Assembly: GCF_006538745.1 (NCBI RefSeq)
Contig: NZ_BJLR01000030.1
Span: 248,001-312,000 of the forward strand
Origin: Cellulomonas cellasea
GTDB lineage: Bacteria; Actinomycetota; Actinomycetes; Actinomycetales; Cellulomonadaceae
DNA length: 64,000 nt
Direction of reading: 5' to 3'
Positions within the stretch are counted from its first letter, which is position 1. Each line of letters starts with the position of its first letter. Below the pieces are notes generated by a model. It did no database searches. It was not told the DNA's origin and worked only from the letters and a program-made list of their open reading frames with translations. Position numbers and translations under genes: made by a program. Below, one piece after another: positions 27,147 through 38,495 of this stretch.

Positions 27147-27483
27147 GCGGGGTGCTCCTGTGTGCCCGACGGGTGCCGTCCACACACCTCGGCGCCCGCG
27201 GGCGGTCAGTCGTCGCTCGCGCGGTGCGCTGCGACGGAAGTCGTCGGTCGCGGCTGGCTGCACAGGCGGTCGGCGCCATCGCCCTGCCTGCTCGTCGAGC
27301 GGGTCCCGTTGCGGGGCCCGGCGGAAAGCCGGCGGCGCCTGGCGAGCGCGATGCGCTGGTGCGGCGAGCACGGTCACGGAGTCGGGGCGGTGTGGGCGCC
27401 CCGGAACCGCGTTCAGTATCGCACAGGCACCGTCGGAGGCCCTCAGCGACACGGTCGGGTGTGACGACGTCGTGTCAGCAAGC
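27147..27483. other. Intergenic region between rne and the cyd control region
   Basis: Divergent spacer of about 340 bases. Apart from an ACGACGTCGT palindrome at 27464-27473 I see no gene or clear signal. The promoter of rne must lie here but I could not define it. Confidence 0.4.
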
Positions 27484-27497
27484 GGGACCTTGGTCCC
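27484..27497 (+). promoter_or_regulatory. DosR/DevR-box-like operator upstream of cydA
   Basis: GGGACCTTGGTCCC, a perfect palindrome matching 12 of 14 positions of the mycobacterial DosR core GGGACTWWAGTCCC, including all the GGGAC contacts. Its centre is 29.5 bases before the -10 hexamer, that is about -41.5 from the expected start, the classical position of an activator. A DosR-type regulator is encoded at 35749-36414. Confidence 0.65.
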
Positions 27498-27519
27498 ACG
27501 GCCCCACGCGGCACCGACC

Positions 27520-27525
27520 TAGCGT
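27520..27525 (+). promoter_or_regulatory. cydA -10 element
   Basis: TAGCGT inside the palindrome CCTA-CGTAGG region (27518-27531). Transcription would start near 27532, giving an 84-base leader before cydA. No good -35 box is seen, as expected for an activator-dependent promoter. Confidence 0.55.
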
Positions 27526-27615
27526 CGTAGGCGGTCCTGGGCTCACCGCCGGACCGGTGCGCGCACTCGCCACAGGGCGCGCACCCGCCGCCGCTCGACC
27601 CGACGGAGACCCCGC

Positions 27616-29103
27616 GTGGAAGCCCTCGACCTGGCCCGCTGGCAGTTCGGTGTCACGACCGTCTACCACTTCATCTTCGTCCCGCTCACGATCGGGCTCT
27701 CCCCGCTCGTCGCGCTCATGCAGACGTTCTGGGTGCGGACGGGCGACGAGAAGTGGCTCCGGCTCACGAAGTTCTTCGGGAAGCTCTTCCTGATCAACTT
27801 CGCGATCGGCGTCGCGACCGGCATCGTCCAGGAGTTCCAGTTCGGGATGAACTGGAGCGAGTACTCCCGCTTCGTCGGCGACGTGTTCGGGGCGCCGCTC
27901 GCGATGGAGGCGCTCGCCGCGTTCTTCGTCGAGTCGACCTTCCTCGGGCTGTGGATCTTCGGGTGGGACAAGCTGCCCAAGAAGATCCACCTCGCGTGCA
28001 TCTGGGCCGTCGCGCTCGCCACGAACCTGTCCGCGTTCTTCATCCTCGCGGCGAACTCGTGGATGCAGCACCCGGTCGGCGCGATCCTCAACACCGAGAC
28101 CGGCCGCGCGGAGATGGTCGACATCGTCGCGGTGCTGACCAACCCGACGGTGCTCGCCGCGTTCCCGCACACCATCACCGCCGCGCTGCTGACCGCCGGC
28201 ACGTTCGTCGCGGGGATCGGCGCCTGGTGGATGGTCCGGACCGTGCGCCGCGGCGACGTCGACCTCGCGCGCACCGTCTACCGCCCGGCCGTCGTGCTCG
28301 GCACGATCACGATGCTCGTCGCCGGCGTCGGCCTCGGGGTCACGGGCGACTGGCAGGCGAAGCTCATGTTCGTCCAGCAGCCCATGAAGATGGCCGCGGC
28401 CGAGGCCCTGTGCGAGAGCACCGACGGCGCCGCGTTCTCGATCCTCGCGATCGGCGACCTCGCCAACGACTGCGACGGCGTGAGCCACCTCATCGAGATC
28501 CCGGGGATGACCGCGTTCCTCGCGACGGGCGAGTTCGACGCGCCCCTCGACGGCGTGCACGACCTGCAGGCGCAGTACGAGGAGAAGTACGGCGCCGGCG
28601 TCGACTACACGCCGAACCTCGCGGTCACGTACTGGAGCTTCCGGCTCATGATCGGCATGGCCGCCGGGTCCGCGCTGCTCGCGGTGGCGGTGCTGTGGTT
28701 CACGCGCCGCGGACGGGTCAGCGACAACCCGTGGCTCGCCCGCATCGCGCTCGCCGCGATCCCGACGCCGTTCCTCGCGTCGGCGTTCGGCTGGATCTTC
28801 ACCGAGATGGGTCGCCAGCCGTGGGTCGTGGTCCCGAACCCGAACCCGAGCGGCGTCGACGGCGTGTGGCTGCTGACCGCGCGCGGCGTCTCGACGGTCG
28901 TCAGCCCGGCCATGGTGATCACGTCGATGGCGGCGTTCACGCTGCTCTACGGCGTCCTCGCGGTGATCTGGTTCAAGCTCATGCACCGGTTCGCGGTCGA
29001 GGGCGTCGCGGACTCCGAGCACGACCCGAGCCCCGAGGCGCGCACCGACGACCCCGACGACCCGGACTCCGCGGCCGACCGCCCGCTGTCCTTCGCGTAC
29101 TGA
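27616..29103 (+). CDS. cydA: Cytochrome bd oxidase subunit I
   Basis: 495 residues; quinol-oxidising subunit of the high-affinity terminal oxidase. Nine or so membrane helices. Heme ligands by family comparison are His18 (VYHFIFV, heme b595), His185 (FPHTITAALLTAG) and Met345 (YWSFRLM, heme b558), with the GRQPW motif near 400. The quinone loop is of the short type usual in actinobacteria. The GTG start lies after GGAGACC. First gene of cydA-cydB-cydD-cydC-sensor kinase. Confidence 0.97.
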   Translation: MEALDLARWQFGVTTVYHFIFVPLTIGLSPLVALMQTFWVRTGDEKWLRLTKFFGKLFLINFAIGVATGIVQEFQFGMNWSEYSRFVGDVFGAPLAMEALAAFFVESTFLGLWIFGWDKLPKKIHLACIWAVALATNLSAFFILAANSWMQHPVGAILNTETGRAEMVDIVAVLTNPTVLAAFPHTITAALLTAGTFVAGIGAWWMVRTVRRGDVDLARTVYRPAVVLGTITMLVAGVGLGVTGDWQAKLMFVQQPMKMAAAEALCESTDGAAFSILAIGDLANDCDGVSHLIEIPGMTAFLATGEFDAPLDGVHDLQAQYEEKYGAGVDYTPNLAVTYWSFRLMIGMAAGSALLAVAVLWFTRRGRVSDNPWLARIALAAIPTPFLASAFGWIFTEMGRQPWVVVPNPNPSGVDGVWLLTARGVSTVVSPAMVITSMAAFTLLYGVLAVIWFKLMHRFAVEGVADSEHDPSPEARTDDPDDPDSAADRPLSFAY

Positions 29104-29122
29104 GGCAGGAGACCGCAAAGAC

Positions 29123-30253
29123 ATGGAGCTCACGACCGTCTGGTTCCTGCTCATCGCCGTCCTGTGGACCGGCTACCTCGTCCTCGAGGGCTTCGACTTC
29201 GGCGTCGGCATGCTGCTGCCCGTCCTGGGACGCAGGAACAACACCGACCGCCGCGTCATGATCAACACGATCGGCCCGGTCTGGGACGGCAACGAGGTGT
29301 GGCTGCTCACCGCCGGCGGTGCGACGTTCGCGGCGTTCCCCGAGTGGTACGCGACGCTGTTCTCGGGCTTCTACCTGCCGCTCCTGCTCATCCTGCTCGC
29401 GCTGATCATCCGCGTCGTGGCGTTCGAGTGGCGCGGCAAGATCGACGACGACCGGTGGCGGGCGCGCGCCGACCTCGCGCTGACCGTCGGCTCGTGGGTC
29501 CCCGCGGTGCTGTGGGGCGTCGCGTTCGCGAACATCGTGCGCGGCGTCGAGCTCGACGCCGACCACCAGTACGTCGGCGGGTTCGTCGCCCTGCTGAACC
29601 CGTTCGCGCTGCTCGGCGGGGCGGTCACGGCGCTGCTGTTCCTCACGCACGGCGCGGTGTTCCTCGCGCTCAAGTCGGCCGGTGACGTGCGGGAGCGCGC
29701 CGGTGCGCTGGCCGCGCATATCGCGCCGGTGACGCTCGCGGTCACCGCGGCCTGGGCCGTGTGGGCGCAGCTCGCGTACTCCGTCGCGTGGACGTGGGGC
29801 GCCGTCGGGCTGGCCGCGGCCGCGCTGCTCGTCCTCGTCCGGGCGACGCGGGACCGGCGCGAGGGCTGGGCGTTCGTCGCCTCGGCCGTCACGATCGTCG
29901 CGGCCGTCGTGCTGATCTTCGGGTCGCTGTTCCCCGACGTGATGCCGGCGTTCGACCCCGCGCACTCCCTCACCGTGACGAACGCGTCCTCGACCGACTA
30001 CACGCTGACGGTCATGACGTGGGTCGCGGTGGCGCTCACGCCGCTCGTGCTGCTCTACCAGGGCTGGACGTACTGGGTGTTCCGGAAGCGGGTCTCGGCC
30101 GAGCAGATCCCGGCGAGCGTCGGCCTCACGTTCGCGCGCCGCGCACCCGCTGCGGCGGGCGTCGGGACCCGCCGCCCTGGCGACGGCGGCGCGGGCATCG
30201 CCGCCGGGAGCGATGCCGGCAGCGACGCGACCGACCGCCCGACCGCGTCGTGA
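29123..30253 (+). CDS. cydB: Cytochrome bd oxidase subunit II
   Basis: 376 residues, about eight membrane helices. Family motifs are the N-terminal GYLVLEGFDFGVGMLLP and the IGPVWDGNEVWLLTAGGATF segment. Together with CydA it forms the oxidase; the ATG follows GGCAGGAG, 19 bases after cydA. The last 35 residues are a disordered Gly/Ala/Asp tail. Confidence 0.97.
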   Translation: MELTTVWFLLIAVLWTGYLVLEGFDFGVGMLLPVLGRRNNTDRRVMINTIGPVWDGNEVWLLTAGGATFAAFPEWYATLFSGFYLPLLLILLALIIRVVAFEWRGKIDDDRWRARADLALTVGSWVPAVLWGVAFANIVRGVELDADHQYVGGFVALLNPFALLGGAVTALLFLTHGAVFLALKSAGDVRERAGALAAHIAPVTLAVTAAWAVWAQLAYSVAWTWGAVGLAAAALLVLVRATRDRREGWAFVASAVTIVAAVVLIFGSLFPDVMPAFDPAHSLTVTNASSTDYTLTVMTWVAVALTPLVLLYQGWTYWVFRKRVSAEQIPASVGLTFARRAPAAAGVGTRRPGDGGAGIAAGSDAGSDATDRPTAS

Positions 30254-30266
30254 GACGCTGCCCGGC

Positions 30267-31985
30267 GTGAAGCCGCTCGACCCCCGGCTGCTCCGGCACG
30301 CGCGCGCCGCGCGGAGCTACATCGCCCTGACGGTCGTGCTCGGGACCGTCGTCGCGGCGCTCGTCGTGGCGCAGGCCCTGCTCCTCGCGCACGCGCTCGC
30401 CGCGGCGGTGCACGACGGCGCGACGCTCGCCGAGATCGGGCCGCAGGTCGTGTGGATCGCCGCCGTGGTCGCGGTGCGCGCGCTGGTGGCCGGCGTCCAG
30501 GAGCGGTTCGCGCACCGGGCGGCGACCCGGGTGATCGGCGACCTGCGGGCGCAGCTCGTCGAGCGGTCCGCGCTGCTCGGTCCGCGCTGGACCGTCGAGG
30601 GCGACGGGTCCCGCGTCGTGACGCTCGCGACGCGCGGGATCGACGCGCTCGAGCCGTACTTCGTGCGGTACCTGCCGCAGCTCGTGCTCGCGGCCACGGT
30701 CACGCCCGCGACCCTCGTCGTGATCCTGGGGCTCGACTGGGTCTCGGCGGCGATCGTCGCGGGCACGATCCCGCTCGTCCCGCTCTTCATGGTGCTCGTC
30801 GGCCGCCTGACCCAGGGCCGCTCGGAGCGCGGGCTTCGCGTGATGCAGCGGCTCGGGTCGCAGGTGCTCGACCTCCTCGCCGGCCTCGCGACGCTGCGGG
30901 CGTTCGGGCGCGAGCTCGGGCCGGTCGCGCGCGTGCGCGAGCTCGGCGACGCGCACCGGCGCGCGACGATGGGCACGCTGCGGGTCGCGTTCCTGTCCGG
31001 CATGGTGCTCGAGCTGCTGACGACGCTCTCGGTCGCGCTCGTGGCCGTCGGGATCGGGCTCCGGCTCGTCTACGGCGAGCTCGACCTCGTCACGGGGCTC
31101 GCGGTGCTGGTGCTCGCGCCCGAGGTGTACCTGCCGCTGCGCCAGGTCGGCGCCCAGTTCCACGCCTCCACCGACGGCGTCGCGGCCGCCGAGCAGGTGT
31201 TCGCGGTGCTCGAGACGCCGCTGCCCGCACGCGGCACGCGGCCCGCGCCGGACCTGCGCACCGCGTCGCTGCGGCTGCGCGGCGTCGGGGTGCGGGCGCC
31301 CGGCCGCGACGTGCTGGCACCCGCGGGGCTCGACCTCGACGTGCGCCCCGGTCGGGTCGTCGCCCTGACCGGCCCGAGCGGGAGCGGCAAGACGACCGCC
31401 GTGGACGTGCTGCTCGGCCTCGTGCGGCCCGACCACGGCACGGTCGAGCTCGTCGCCCCGGACGGCACGGCGACCGCGCTCGCCGACGTGGACCCCACCA
31501 CCTTCTGGGCGCAGCTCACCTGGCTCCCCCAGCGCCCGCTCCTCGAGCCCGGCACGCTCGCCGACGTCGTGACCGGCGGTGCGGACGTCACGCCCGGGCG
31601 CCGTGACGCCGCCGCCGCGCTGACCGGGCTCGACGCGGTCGTCGCCGCGGCGCCGCTCGGCTGGGCCACGCCGGTCGGGCGGGGCGGCGACGGCCTGAGC
31701 GTCGGGCAGCGCCAGCGCGCGGCCCTCACGCGCGCGCTGCTCGGCACGGCTCCGCTCGTCGTGCTCGACGAGCCGACCGCGCACCTCGACGCCGCGGGTG
31801 AGCAGGTCGTGCTCGACGCCGTCGCCGCCCTGCGCGAGGCCGGGCGCACCGTCGTCCTCGTCGCGCACCGGGCGTCGCTCGTCGCGGTCGCCGACGAGGT
31901 CGTCGCGGTCCGGCCCGCCGAGCTCCCCGCCGGGCTCTCCCCCGGCGCCGGCCCGTCCGCGGCGCGCCCGGAGGTCGTCGCGTGA
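30267..31985 (+). CDS. cydD: CydD subunit of the CydDC ABC exporter
   Basis: 572 residues. An N-terminal six-helix ABC exporter domain (about 1-310) is followed by a nucleotide-binding domain with Walker A GPSGSGKTT, signature LSVGQRQR and Walker B LVVLDEPTAHLD. CydDC is needed for assembly of cytochrome bd (export of reduced thiols or heme handling). The GTG start is 13 bases after the cydB stop, and the stop overlaps the cydC start as GTGA. Confidence 0.94.
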   Translation: MKPLDPRLLRHARAARSYIALTVVLGTVVAALVVAQALLLAHALAAAVHDGATLAEIGPQVVWIAAVVAVRALVAGVQERFAHRAATRVIGDLRAQLVERSALLGPRWTVEGDGSRVVTLATRGIDALEPYFVRYLPQLVLAATVTPATLVVILGLDWVSAAIVAGTIPLVPLFMVLVGRLTQGRSERGLRVMQRLGSQVLDLLAGLATLRAFGRELGPVARVRELGDAHRRATMGTLRVAFLSGMVLELLTTLSVALVAVGIGLRLVYGELDLVTGLAVLVLAPEVYLPLRQVGAQFHASTDGVAAAEQVFAVLETPLPARGTRPAPDLRTASLRLRGVGVRAPGRDVLAPAGLDLDVRPGRVVALTGPSGSGKTTAVDVLLGLVRPDHGTVELVAPDGTATALADVDPTTFWAQLTWLPQRPLLEPGTLADVVTGGADVTPGRRDAAAALTGLDAVVAAAPLGWATPVGRGGDGLSVGQRQRAALTRALLGTAPLVVLDEPTAHLDAAGEQVVLDAVAALREAGRTVVLVAHRASLVAVADEVVAVRPAELPAGLSPGAGPSAARPEVVA

Positions 31986-34014
31986 GCGCCCCCACCCGTC
32001 CCTGGTCCGCCGGCGACCCCCTGCGCCGCGCGCTCGCGCTGCTCGACGTCGACCGCACCCGCGTCGCGCTCGCCGTGGCTCTCGGCGTGCTCAGCCTCGG
32101 CTCGGCGGTCGCGCTCGCCGCCGTCGCGGCGTGGCTCATCGCCCGCGCGTCCCAGATGCCGCCCGTGCTCGAGCTGTCCGTCGCGACCGTCGCCGTGCGC
32201 GCGTTCGGGATCGGGCGCGGCACGTTCCGCTACGTCGAGCGCCTGACCTCGCACGACGTCGCGCTGCGCGGCATGGCGACGCTGCGCACGACGCTCTACG
32301 AACGGGTCGCGACGGGGCGGGTCGGCGCCGCGCTCGCCCTGCGGCGCGGCGACCTGCTCGCCCGGGTCGGCGCGGACGTCGACACCGTGGGCGACGCGGT
32401 CGTGCGCGGCCTGCTGCCCGCCGCGGTCGCCGCCGTGCTCGGCGTCGGGACCGCGGTCGCGATGGCGCTGTTCCTGCCCGCCGCGGGCCTCGCGCTCGCG
32501 GTGTGCCTCGTGCTGGCGGGCGTCGTGTCGCCCGCGCTCGCCGCCCGCGCGGCCCGGACGAGCGAGGCGCGGGCCATCGAGGCACGCGCGGCGGTCGCGA
32601 GCGTGTCGCTCGGCGTGCTCGACGCACCCGGGCCCGTCACGGTCGCCGGCCTCCTCCCGCGCGAGCTCGACGCCCTGCGCTCCGCCGACGCGGCCCTCGC
32701 GCGCGCGGTCGACGCCGGGGCGCGGCCCGCCGCGCTGTCCGCGGCGCTCGGGCAGCTCGCGGTCGGCCTCGCCGTCCTCGCGGCGCTCGTGCTCGGCGTG
32801 CCGGCGCTCACCGCCGGCATGATCGCCCCGGTCGAGCTCGCGGTGCTCGTGCTGACCCCGCTTGCGGCGTTCGAGGCCACCGCCGTGCTGCCCGCCGCCG
32901 CCATCCAGGTGCAGCGCTCGCGCGCGGCCGCGGCGCGCGTGCTGGCGCTGCTCGACGAGGCGACGTCGGACGGGACGGCGCCGGACGGGACGGCGTCCGA
33001 CGAGATGGGGCGCGACCGGCCGGTGCCCGTCGGCGCGGCGGTGCCCGGGGACGCACCCGACCCCCTGAGGCGGAGCACGCCGGCATCGGACGCCGAGCTC
33101 GCGCCGTCCTCCGCCTGCCCGCCCGAGCCGGCGGCCGTCGCCTCCGCGGCTGCTGCGGACGCGGGTCCGTCCGGAGCGACGCAGCAGCCCGCGTCGTCCG
33201 CCACGCTCGCCGCCCGCGACCTCGCGTGCGGCTGGCCCGGCCGCGAGCCCGTCGTGCGCGGCCTCGACCTCGACGTGCGCCCCGGCCGGTCGGTCGCGGT
33301 CGTCGGCCCGAGCGGGACGGGCAAGACGACGCTGCTGCTCACGCTCGCGGGCCTGCTCCCGGCGCGTGGCGGGAGCCTCACGCTCGGCGGGCTCCCGCCG
33401 GGCGCCCTGCCACGCCCCGAGGTGACCTCGCGCGTCGTGCTCACGACCGAGGACGCGCACCTGTTCGAGACGACGGTCCTCGAGAACCTCCGCGTCGCAC
33501 GCGGCGACGTGACCGACGACGAGGCCCGCGCCGCGCTCGACCGCGCCGGGCTCACCGCCTGGCTCGCGGGCCTGCCGGACGGCCTCGCGACGCCGCTCGG
33601 CGCCGACGGGCGCAACGTCTCGGGCGGCGAGCGCCGGCGGCTCCTGCTCGCCCGGGCGCTGCTCTCGCGTGCGCCGCTCCTGCTCGTCGACGAGCCCGCC
33701 GAGCACCTCGACACCGCGACCGCGGACCGGCTCGTGCGCGACCTGCTGACCACCGGCACGGACCCGCTCGCCGCCGGCCCAGGCTCCCCCGCCGCCCCCG
33801 GCTCCCCCGCCCGCCCCGGCTCCCCCGCGGGCCCGCCCGCGCGCGGCGTCGTCGTCGTGACACACCGGCTGTCCGCGCTCGACGCCGCCGACGAGGTCCT
33901 CGTGCTGCGCGACGGCCGGGTCGCGGCCCGCGGTACGCACGCGCAGCTCCTCGCGAGCGACGCGGGCTACCGTGAGGCGCAGGCACGTGAGCAGCACGAG
34001 GACCGGGAGGACCC

Positions 34015-34018
<4 letters not shown>
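31982..34018 (+). CDS. cydC: CydC subunit of the CydDC ABC exporter
   Basis: 678 residues. Membrane domain about 1-320, then about 80 residues of Ala/Pro/Asp-rich linker not found in typical CydC, then the nucleotide-binding domain with GPSGTGKTT, LSGGERRR-like NVSGGERRRLLLARAL and LLLVDEPAEHLD. A second low-complexity insertion (PGSPAAPGSPARPGSPAG) lies near the H-loop VVVTHR. GTGA overlap with cydD, and its own stop overlaps the sensor kinase start as ATGA. Confidence 0.94.
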
Positions 34019-35740
<1,722 letters not shown>

Positions 35741-35742
<2 letters not shown>

Positions 35743-35763
35743 GCGGGGTCAGTGCCCCGTCTC
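35741..35763. terminator. Small hairpin between convergent kinase and regulator genes
   Basis: GAGCGGGG pairs with CCCCG-CTC (one bulged base) around TCAGTG. It overlaps the stop codons of both genes. Weak, but the only structure available to end either transcript. Confidence 0.35.
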
Positions 35764-36414
35764 GGCGCGCCACCCGCTGTGCTTGCGCGCGGCGACCCAC
35801 GCCGCGACCTGGGTGCGCCGCTGGAGGCCCATCTTCGCGAGCAGCGACGTGATGTGGTTCTTGACGGTCTTCTCGGCGACCCCGAGGCGCTCGGCGATCT
35901 CCCGGTTCGACATGCCCTCGCCGATGAGGTCGAGCACCTTGAGCTCGCTCGGCGTGAGGTTCTCGGTCGGGTCCTCGTGCCCGGCGCGGCGGCGCGTCAC
36001 GGTGCGCTCGTCGAGCAGCGTGCGGCCCGACGCGACGGCCTTGATGACCTCGGTGATCTCGGCGCCGCGCACGCTCTTGAGCAGGTACGCGGACGCCCCG
36101 GCCTCGAGCGCGGCGGCGAGCGCGTCGTCGTCGTCGAACGACGTCAGGACGACCGCCTTGACGTCGGGCTGCGTCGCGCGGACCTGCGTCATGAGGTCGA
36201 TCCCGGTGCCGTCGGGCAGCTGGAGGTCGACGAGCAGGATCTGCGGGCGCACGAGCCCGGCGCGCCGCACGCCGTCGGCGACGGAGCCCGCCTCGGCGAT
36301 CACGGTCATGCCCTCGGCCCGTTCGACGACCTCCGCGATGCCGCGCCGCACCACCTCGTGGTCGTCGACGATCATGACGCTGATCGGGCGGTCGTTCGCG
36401 GCGGGCGGTGTCAT
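35749..36414 (-). CDS. DosR/DevR-like NarL-family response regulator
   Basis: 221 residues. Receiver domain with acidic pair Asp17-Asp18, phospho-acceptor Asp63 in LLVDLQLPDG and Lys113; C-terminal LuxR-type helix-turn-helix with LTPSELKVLDLIGEGMSN and GVAEKTVKNHITSLLAKMGL. Lys182, Lys185 and Asn186 of EKTVKN match the residues with which mycobacterial DosR reads GGGAC, and the following RRTQVAAW also matches DosR. Convergent with the DevS-like kinase, so pairing is very likely. TACGAT upstream (about 15 bases before the ATG) may be its -10. Confidence 0.9.
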   Translation of the reverse strand: MTPPAANDRPISVMIVDDHEVVRRGIAEVVERAEGMTVIAEAGSVADGVRRAGLVRPQILLVDLQLPDGTGIDLMTQVRATQPDVKAVVLTSFDDDDALAAALEAGASAYLLKSVRGAEITEVIKAVASGRTLLDERTVTRRRAGHEDPTENLTPSELKVLDLIGEGMSNREIAERLGVAEKTVKNHITSLLAKMGLQRRTQVAAWVAARKHSGWRAETGH

Positions 36415-36489
36415 GGGGGGCACCGTGGCATCGTACCGAGCAGGAGCCGCCGGGCGGCCCACGACCCTCGACGCACACCGAAGGACCCC

Positions 36490-37434
36490 ATGACGAAGGC
36501 GCTGATCCCGACCGGGCTCGACCTGGCCCCGACCCTCCCCGACGGCGTCGAGGCCGCCTGGTACGACCCGCGCGAGCCGGTCCCGGAGGAGCACGTGGAC
36601 GCCGAGGTGCTCGTCGTCTGGGCGAGCCCCGCCCGCGTGCTCGAGGACGCCGCGCGCCGCCTGCACCGGTTGCGCTGGGTCCAGACGTTCGCCGCCGGTC
36701 CCGACGCCGTGCTGGGCGCGGGCTTCGCGGACGACGTCGTGGTCACCTCGGGTCGCGGGCTGCACGACGACCCGGTCGCGGAGCACACGCTGGCGCTGCT
36801 CCTCGCGGGGATCCGCGCGGTGCCCGACCTCGTGCGCGCGCAGGACGAGCACCGCTGGGCGCGCGAGCTGTCCGGCAACCATCCCGGGCGTCCCGCAGAC
36901 GCGCTGCGCACGCTCTCGGGCGCGCACGTGCTCGTGTGGGGCTTCGGGTCCATCGCGACGCGGCTCGCCCCGCTCCTGACCGCGCTCGGCGCGCACGTGA
37001 CCGGCGTCGCGACGACAGCCGGCGAGCGGGCCGGCTACCCCGTGCTCGCGGCGTCCGAGGTGGGCCGGGCGCTCCCGACCACCGACGTGCTGGTCGCGAT
37101 CCTCCCGGCGACCGAGGCGACCCGGCACGCGATCGACGCGGACGTGCTCGCCCGGCTCCCCCGGCACGCGTGGGTCGTCAACGTCGGTCGCGGCTCGACG
37201 CTCGACGAGGCGGCGCTGCTCGACGCGCTGCGCGGCGACCGGCTCGGCGGTGCGGCGCTCGACGTGTTCGAGACCGAGCCGCTGCCCGCCGACTCGCCGC
37301 TGTGGGCCGACCGCCGCGTGATCGTCAGCCCGCACGCCGCGGGCGGCCGGCCCGTCGACCCGGGCGGGCTGCTGTCGGAGAACCTCGCGCTGTTCGTCGC
37401 CGGGCGTTCGCTGCGCAACACCGTGACGCGCTGA
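36490..37434 (+). CDS. D-2-hydroxyacid dehydrogenase family protein
   Basis: 314 residues of the NAD(P)-dependent D-isomer-specific 2-hydroxyacid dehydrogenase family. Nucleotide-binding motif VLVWGFGSIATRLAPLL near 155, catalytic Arg in NVGRGSTLDEAALLDAL, Glu in LDVFETEPLP and His in VIVSPHAAG. ATG preceded by AAGGA. Divergent from the response regulator with only 75 bases between. Substrate not clear (glyoxylate/hydroxypyruvate or phosphoglycerate-like acids). Confidence 0.9.
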   Translation: MTKALIPTGLDLAPTLPDGVEAAWYDPREPVPEEHVDAEVLVVWASPARVLEDAARRLHRLRWVQTFAAGPDAVLGAGFADDVVVTSGRGLHDDPVAEHTLALLLAGIRAVPDLVRAQDEHRWARELSGNHPGRPADALRTLSGAHVLVWGFGSIATRLAPLLTALGAHVTGVATTAGERAGYPVLAASEVGRALPTTDVLVAILPATEATRHAIDADVLARLPRHAWVVNVGRGSTLDEAALLDALRGDRLGGAALDVFETEPLPADSPLWADRRVIVSPHAAGGRPVDPGGLLSENLALFVAGRSLRNTVTR

Positions 37435-37460
37435 GCCGGAGGGACCCGGGCCTGGCCGAG

Positions 37461-37550
37461 GGGCGACGCACCGCGGACGGACGGACCGCGGGACGACGCA
37501 CCGCGGTCGGCCGGGCCACGGGACGACGCACCGCGGTCGGCCGGGCCGGC
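37461..37550. repeat. 30-bp tandem repeat, three copies
   Basis: Three adjacent 30-base units starting with GGACGACGCACCGCGG (first copy GGGCGACGCACCGCGG). Copies 2 and 3 differ only at the last bases; copy 1 is more diverged. Lies between the convergent dehydrogenase and mutM genes. Confidence 0.9.
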
Positions 37551-37568
37551 GGCAGCCGCCGGGACCGC

Positions 37569-38492
37569 TCAGAACCGCGCGTTGCGGGGCCGCGGCTGGC
37601 AGACCGGGCAGGTGAACGACGAGCGGTTCATGAACTCGTCGCGCCGCACGAGCGTCCCGCACCGCGGGCACGGCTTGCCGACCTGCCCGTACACCGCGAG
37701 GGACCGGTCGAAGTACCCGGACTGCCCGTTGACGTTGACGTAGAGCGCGTCGAAGCTCGTGCCGCCCTGCGCGAGCGCGGCGCGCATGACCTCCGCGGCG
37801 CCGTCGAGCGCACGCTCGACCTCCGGTCGCCGGAGCGTCTCGGTCGGGCGGGCGTAGTGCAGGCGTGCGCGCCACAGGCCCTCGTCGGCGTAGATGTTCC
37901 CGATCCCGGACACCAGCGTCTGGTCGAGCAGCGCGCGCTTGAGCCCGGTACGCCTGGCCCGGAGCCGGCGCACGAGGTCGTCCCGGTCGAGCGCGGGGTC
38001 GAGGAGGTCGCGCGCGATGTGCACCGCGGGCTCGGGGAGCAGCGGCAGGTCGGACCCCAGGCCGCCCGGGGCCCCGTCGGGGGTCGGTACGAGGTCGGTG
38101 ACCGACAGGTGCCCGAACGTCCGCTGGTCGACGAAGTCGACCGCGCCGCCGTCGGACAGGTGCACGCGAACGCGCAGGTGCGGGTGGGCGGCACCCTGCT
38201 CGAGCTCCGCCGCCGAGCGCACGAGCAGCTGCCCGCTCATGCCGAGGTGCGCGAGCAGCGCCGCGTCGGGCTCCTCGGCGCCGGGTGCGTCGAGCACGAC
38301 CCAGAGGAACTTGCCGCGCCGGACCGCCGCCTCGAACCGGCGCCCGGCGAGGCGGCCCGCGAGGTCGAGCGGCCCGCCGACGTGGCGGCGGACGCTGTAG
38401 TCGCGGTGCACCTCGACCGTCGCGACCGTGCGGCCGAGCACGTGACGGGCCAGGCCGTCACGGACGGTCTCGACCTCGGGCAGCTCGGGCAC
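37569..38492 (-). CDS. mutM: Formamidopyrimidine-DNA glycosylase
   Basis: 307 residues; base-excision repair of 8-oxoguanine and ring-opened purines, with lyase activity. N-terminal [13 protein letters not shown] supplies catalytic Pro2 and Glu3, AVRRGKFLW the conserved lysine, [12 protein letters not shown] the helix-2turn-helix, and the zinc finger is CPRCG...CPVC with the terminal RPRNARF. A GTG start lies three bases after the rnc stop. Confidence 0.97.
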   Translation of the reverse strand: MPELPEVETVRDGLARHVLGRTVATVEVHRDYSVRRHVGGPLDLAGRLAGRRFEAAVRRGKFLWVVLDAPGAEEPDAALLAHLGMSGQLLVRSAAELEQGAAHPHLRVRVHLSDGGAVDFVDQRTFGHLSVTDLVPTPDGAPGGLGSDLPLLPEPAVHIARDLLDPALDRDDLVRRLRARRTGLKRALLDQTLVSGIGNIYADEGLWRARLHYARPTETLRRPEVERALDGAAEVMRAALAQGGTSFDALYVNVNGQSGYFDRSLAVYGQVGKPCPRCGTLVRRDEFMNRSSFTCPVCQPRPRNARF

Positions 38493-38495
38493 GGC

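Noticed and set aside
23619-27464. Long open frame on the plus strand opposite rne (over 1200 codons)
   Set aside because: Antisense shadow caused by high GC; Gly/Arg/Val-rich with no domain, whereas the minus strand encodes a clear RNase E.
27464-27473. Rex operator near cydA
   Set aside because: Only ACGACGTCGT is present; it lacks the TTGTGA-type half sites of Rex.
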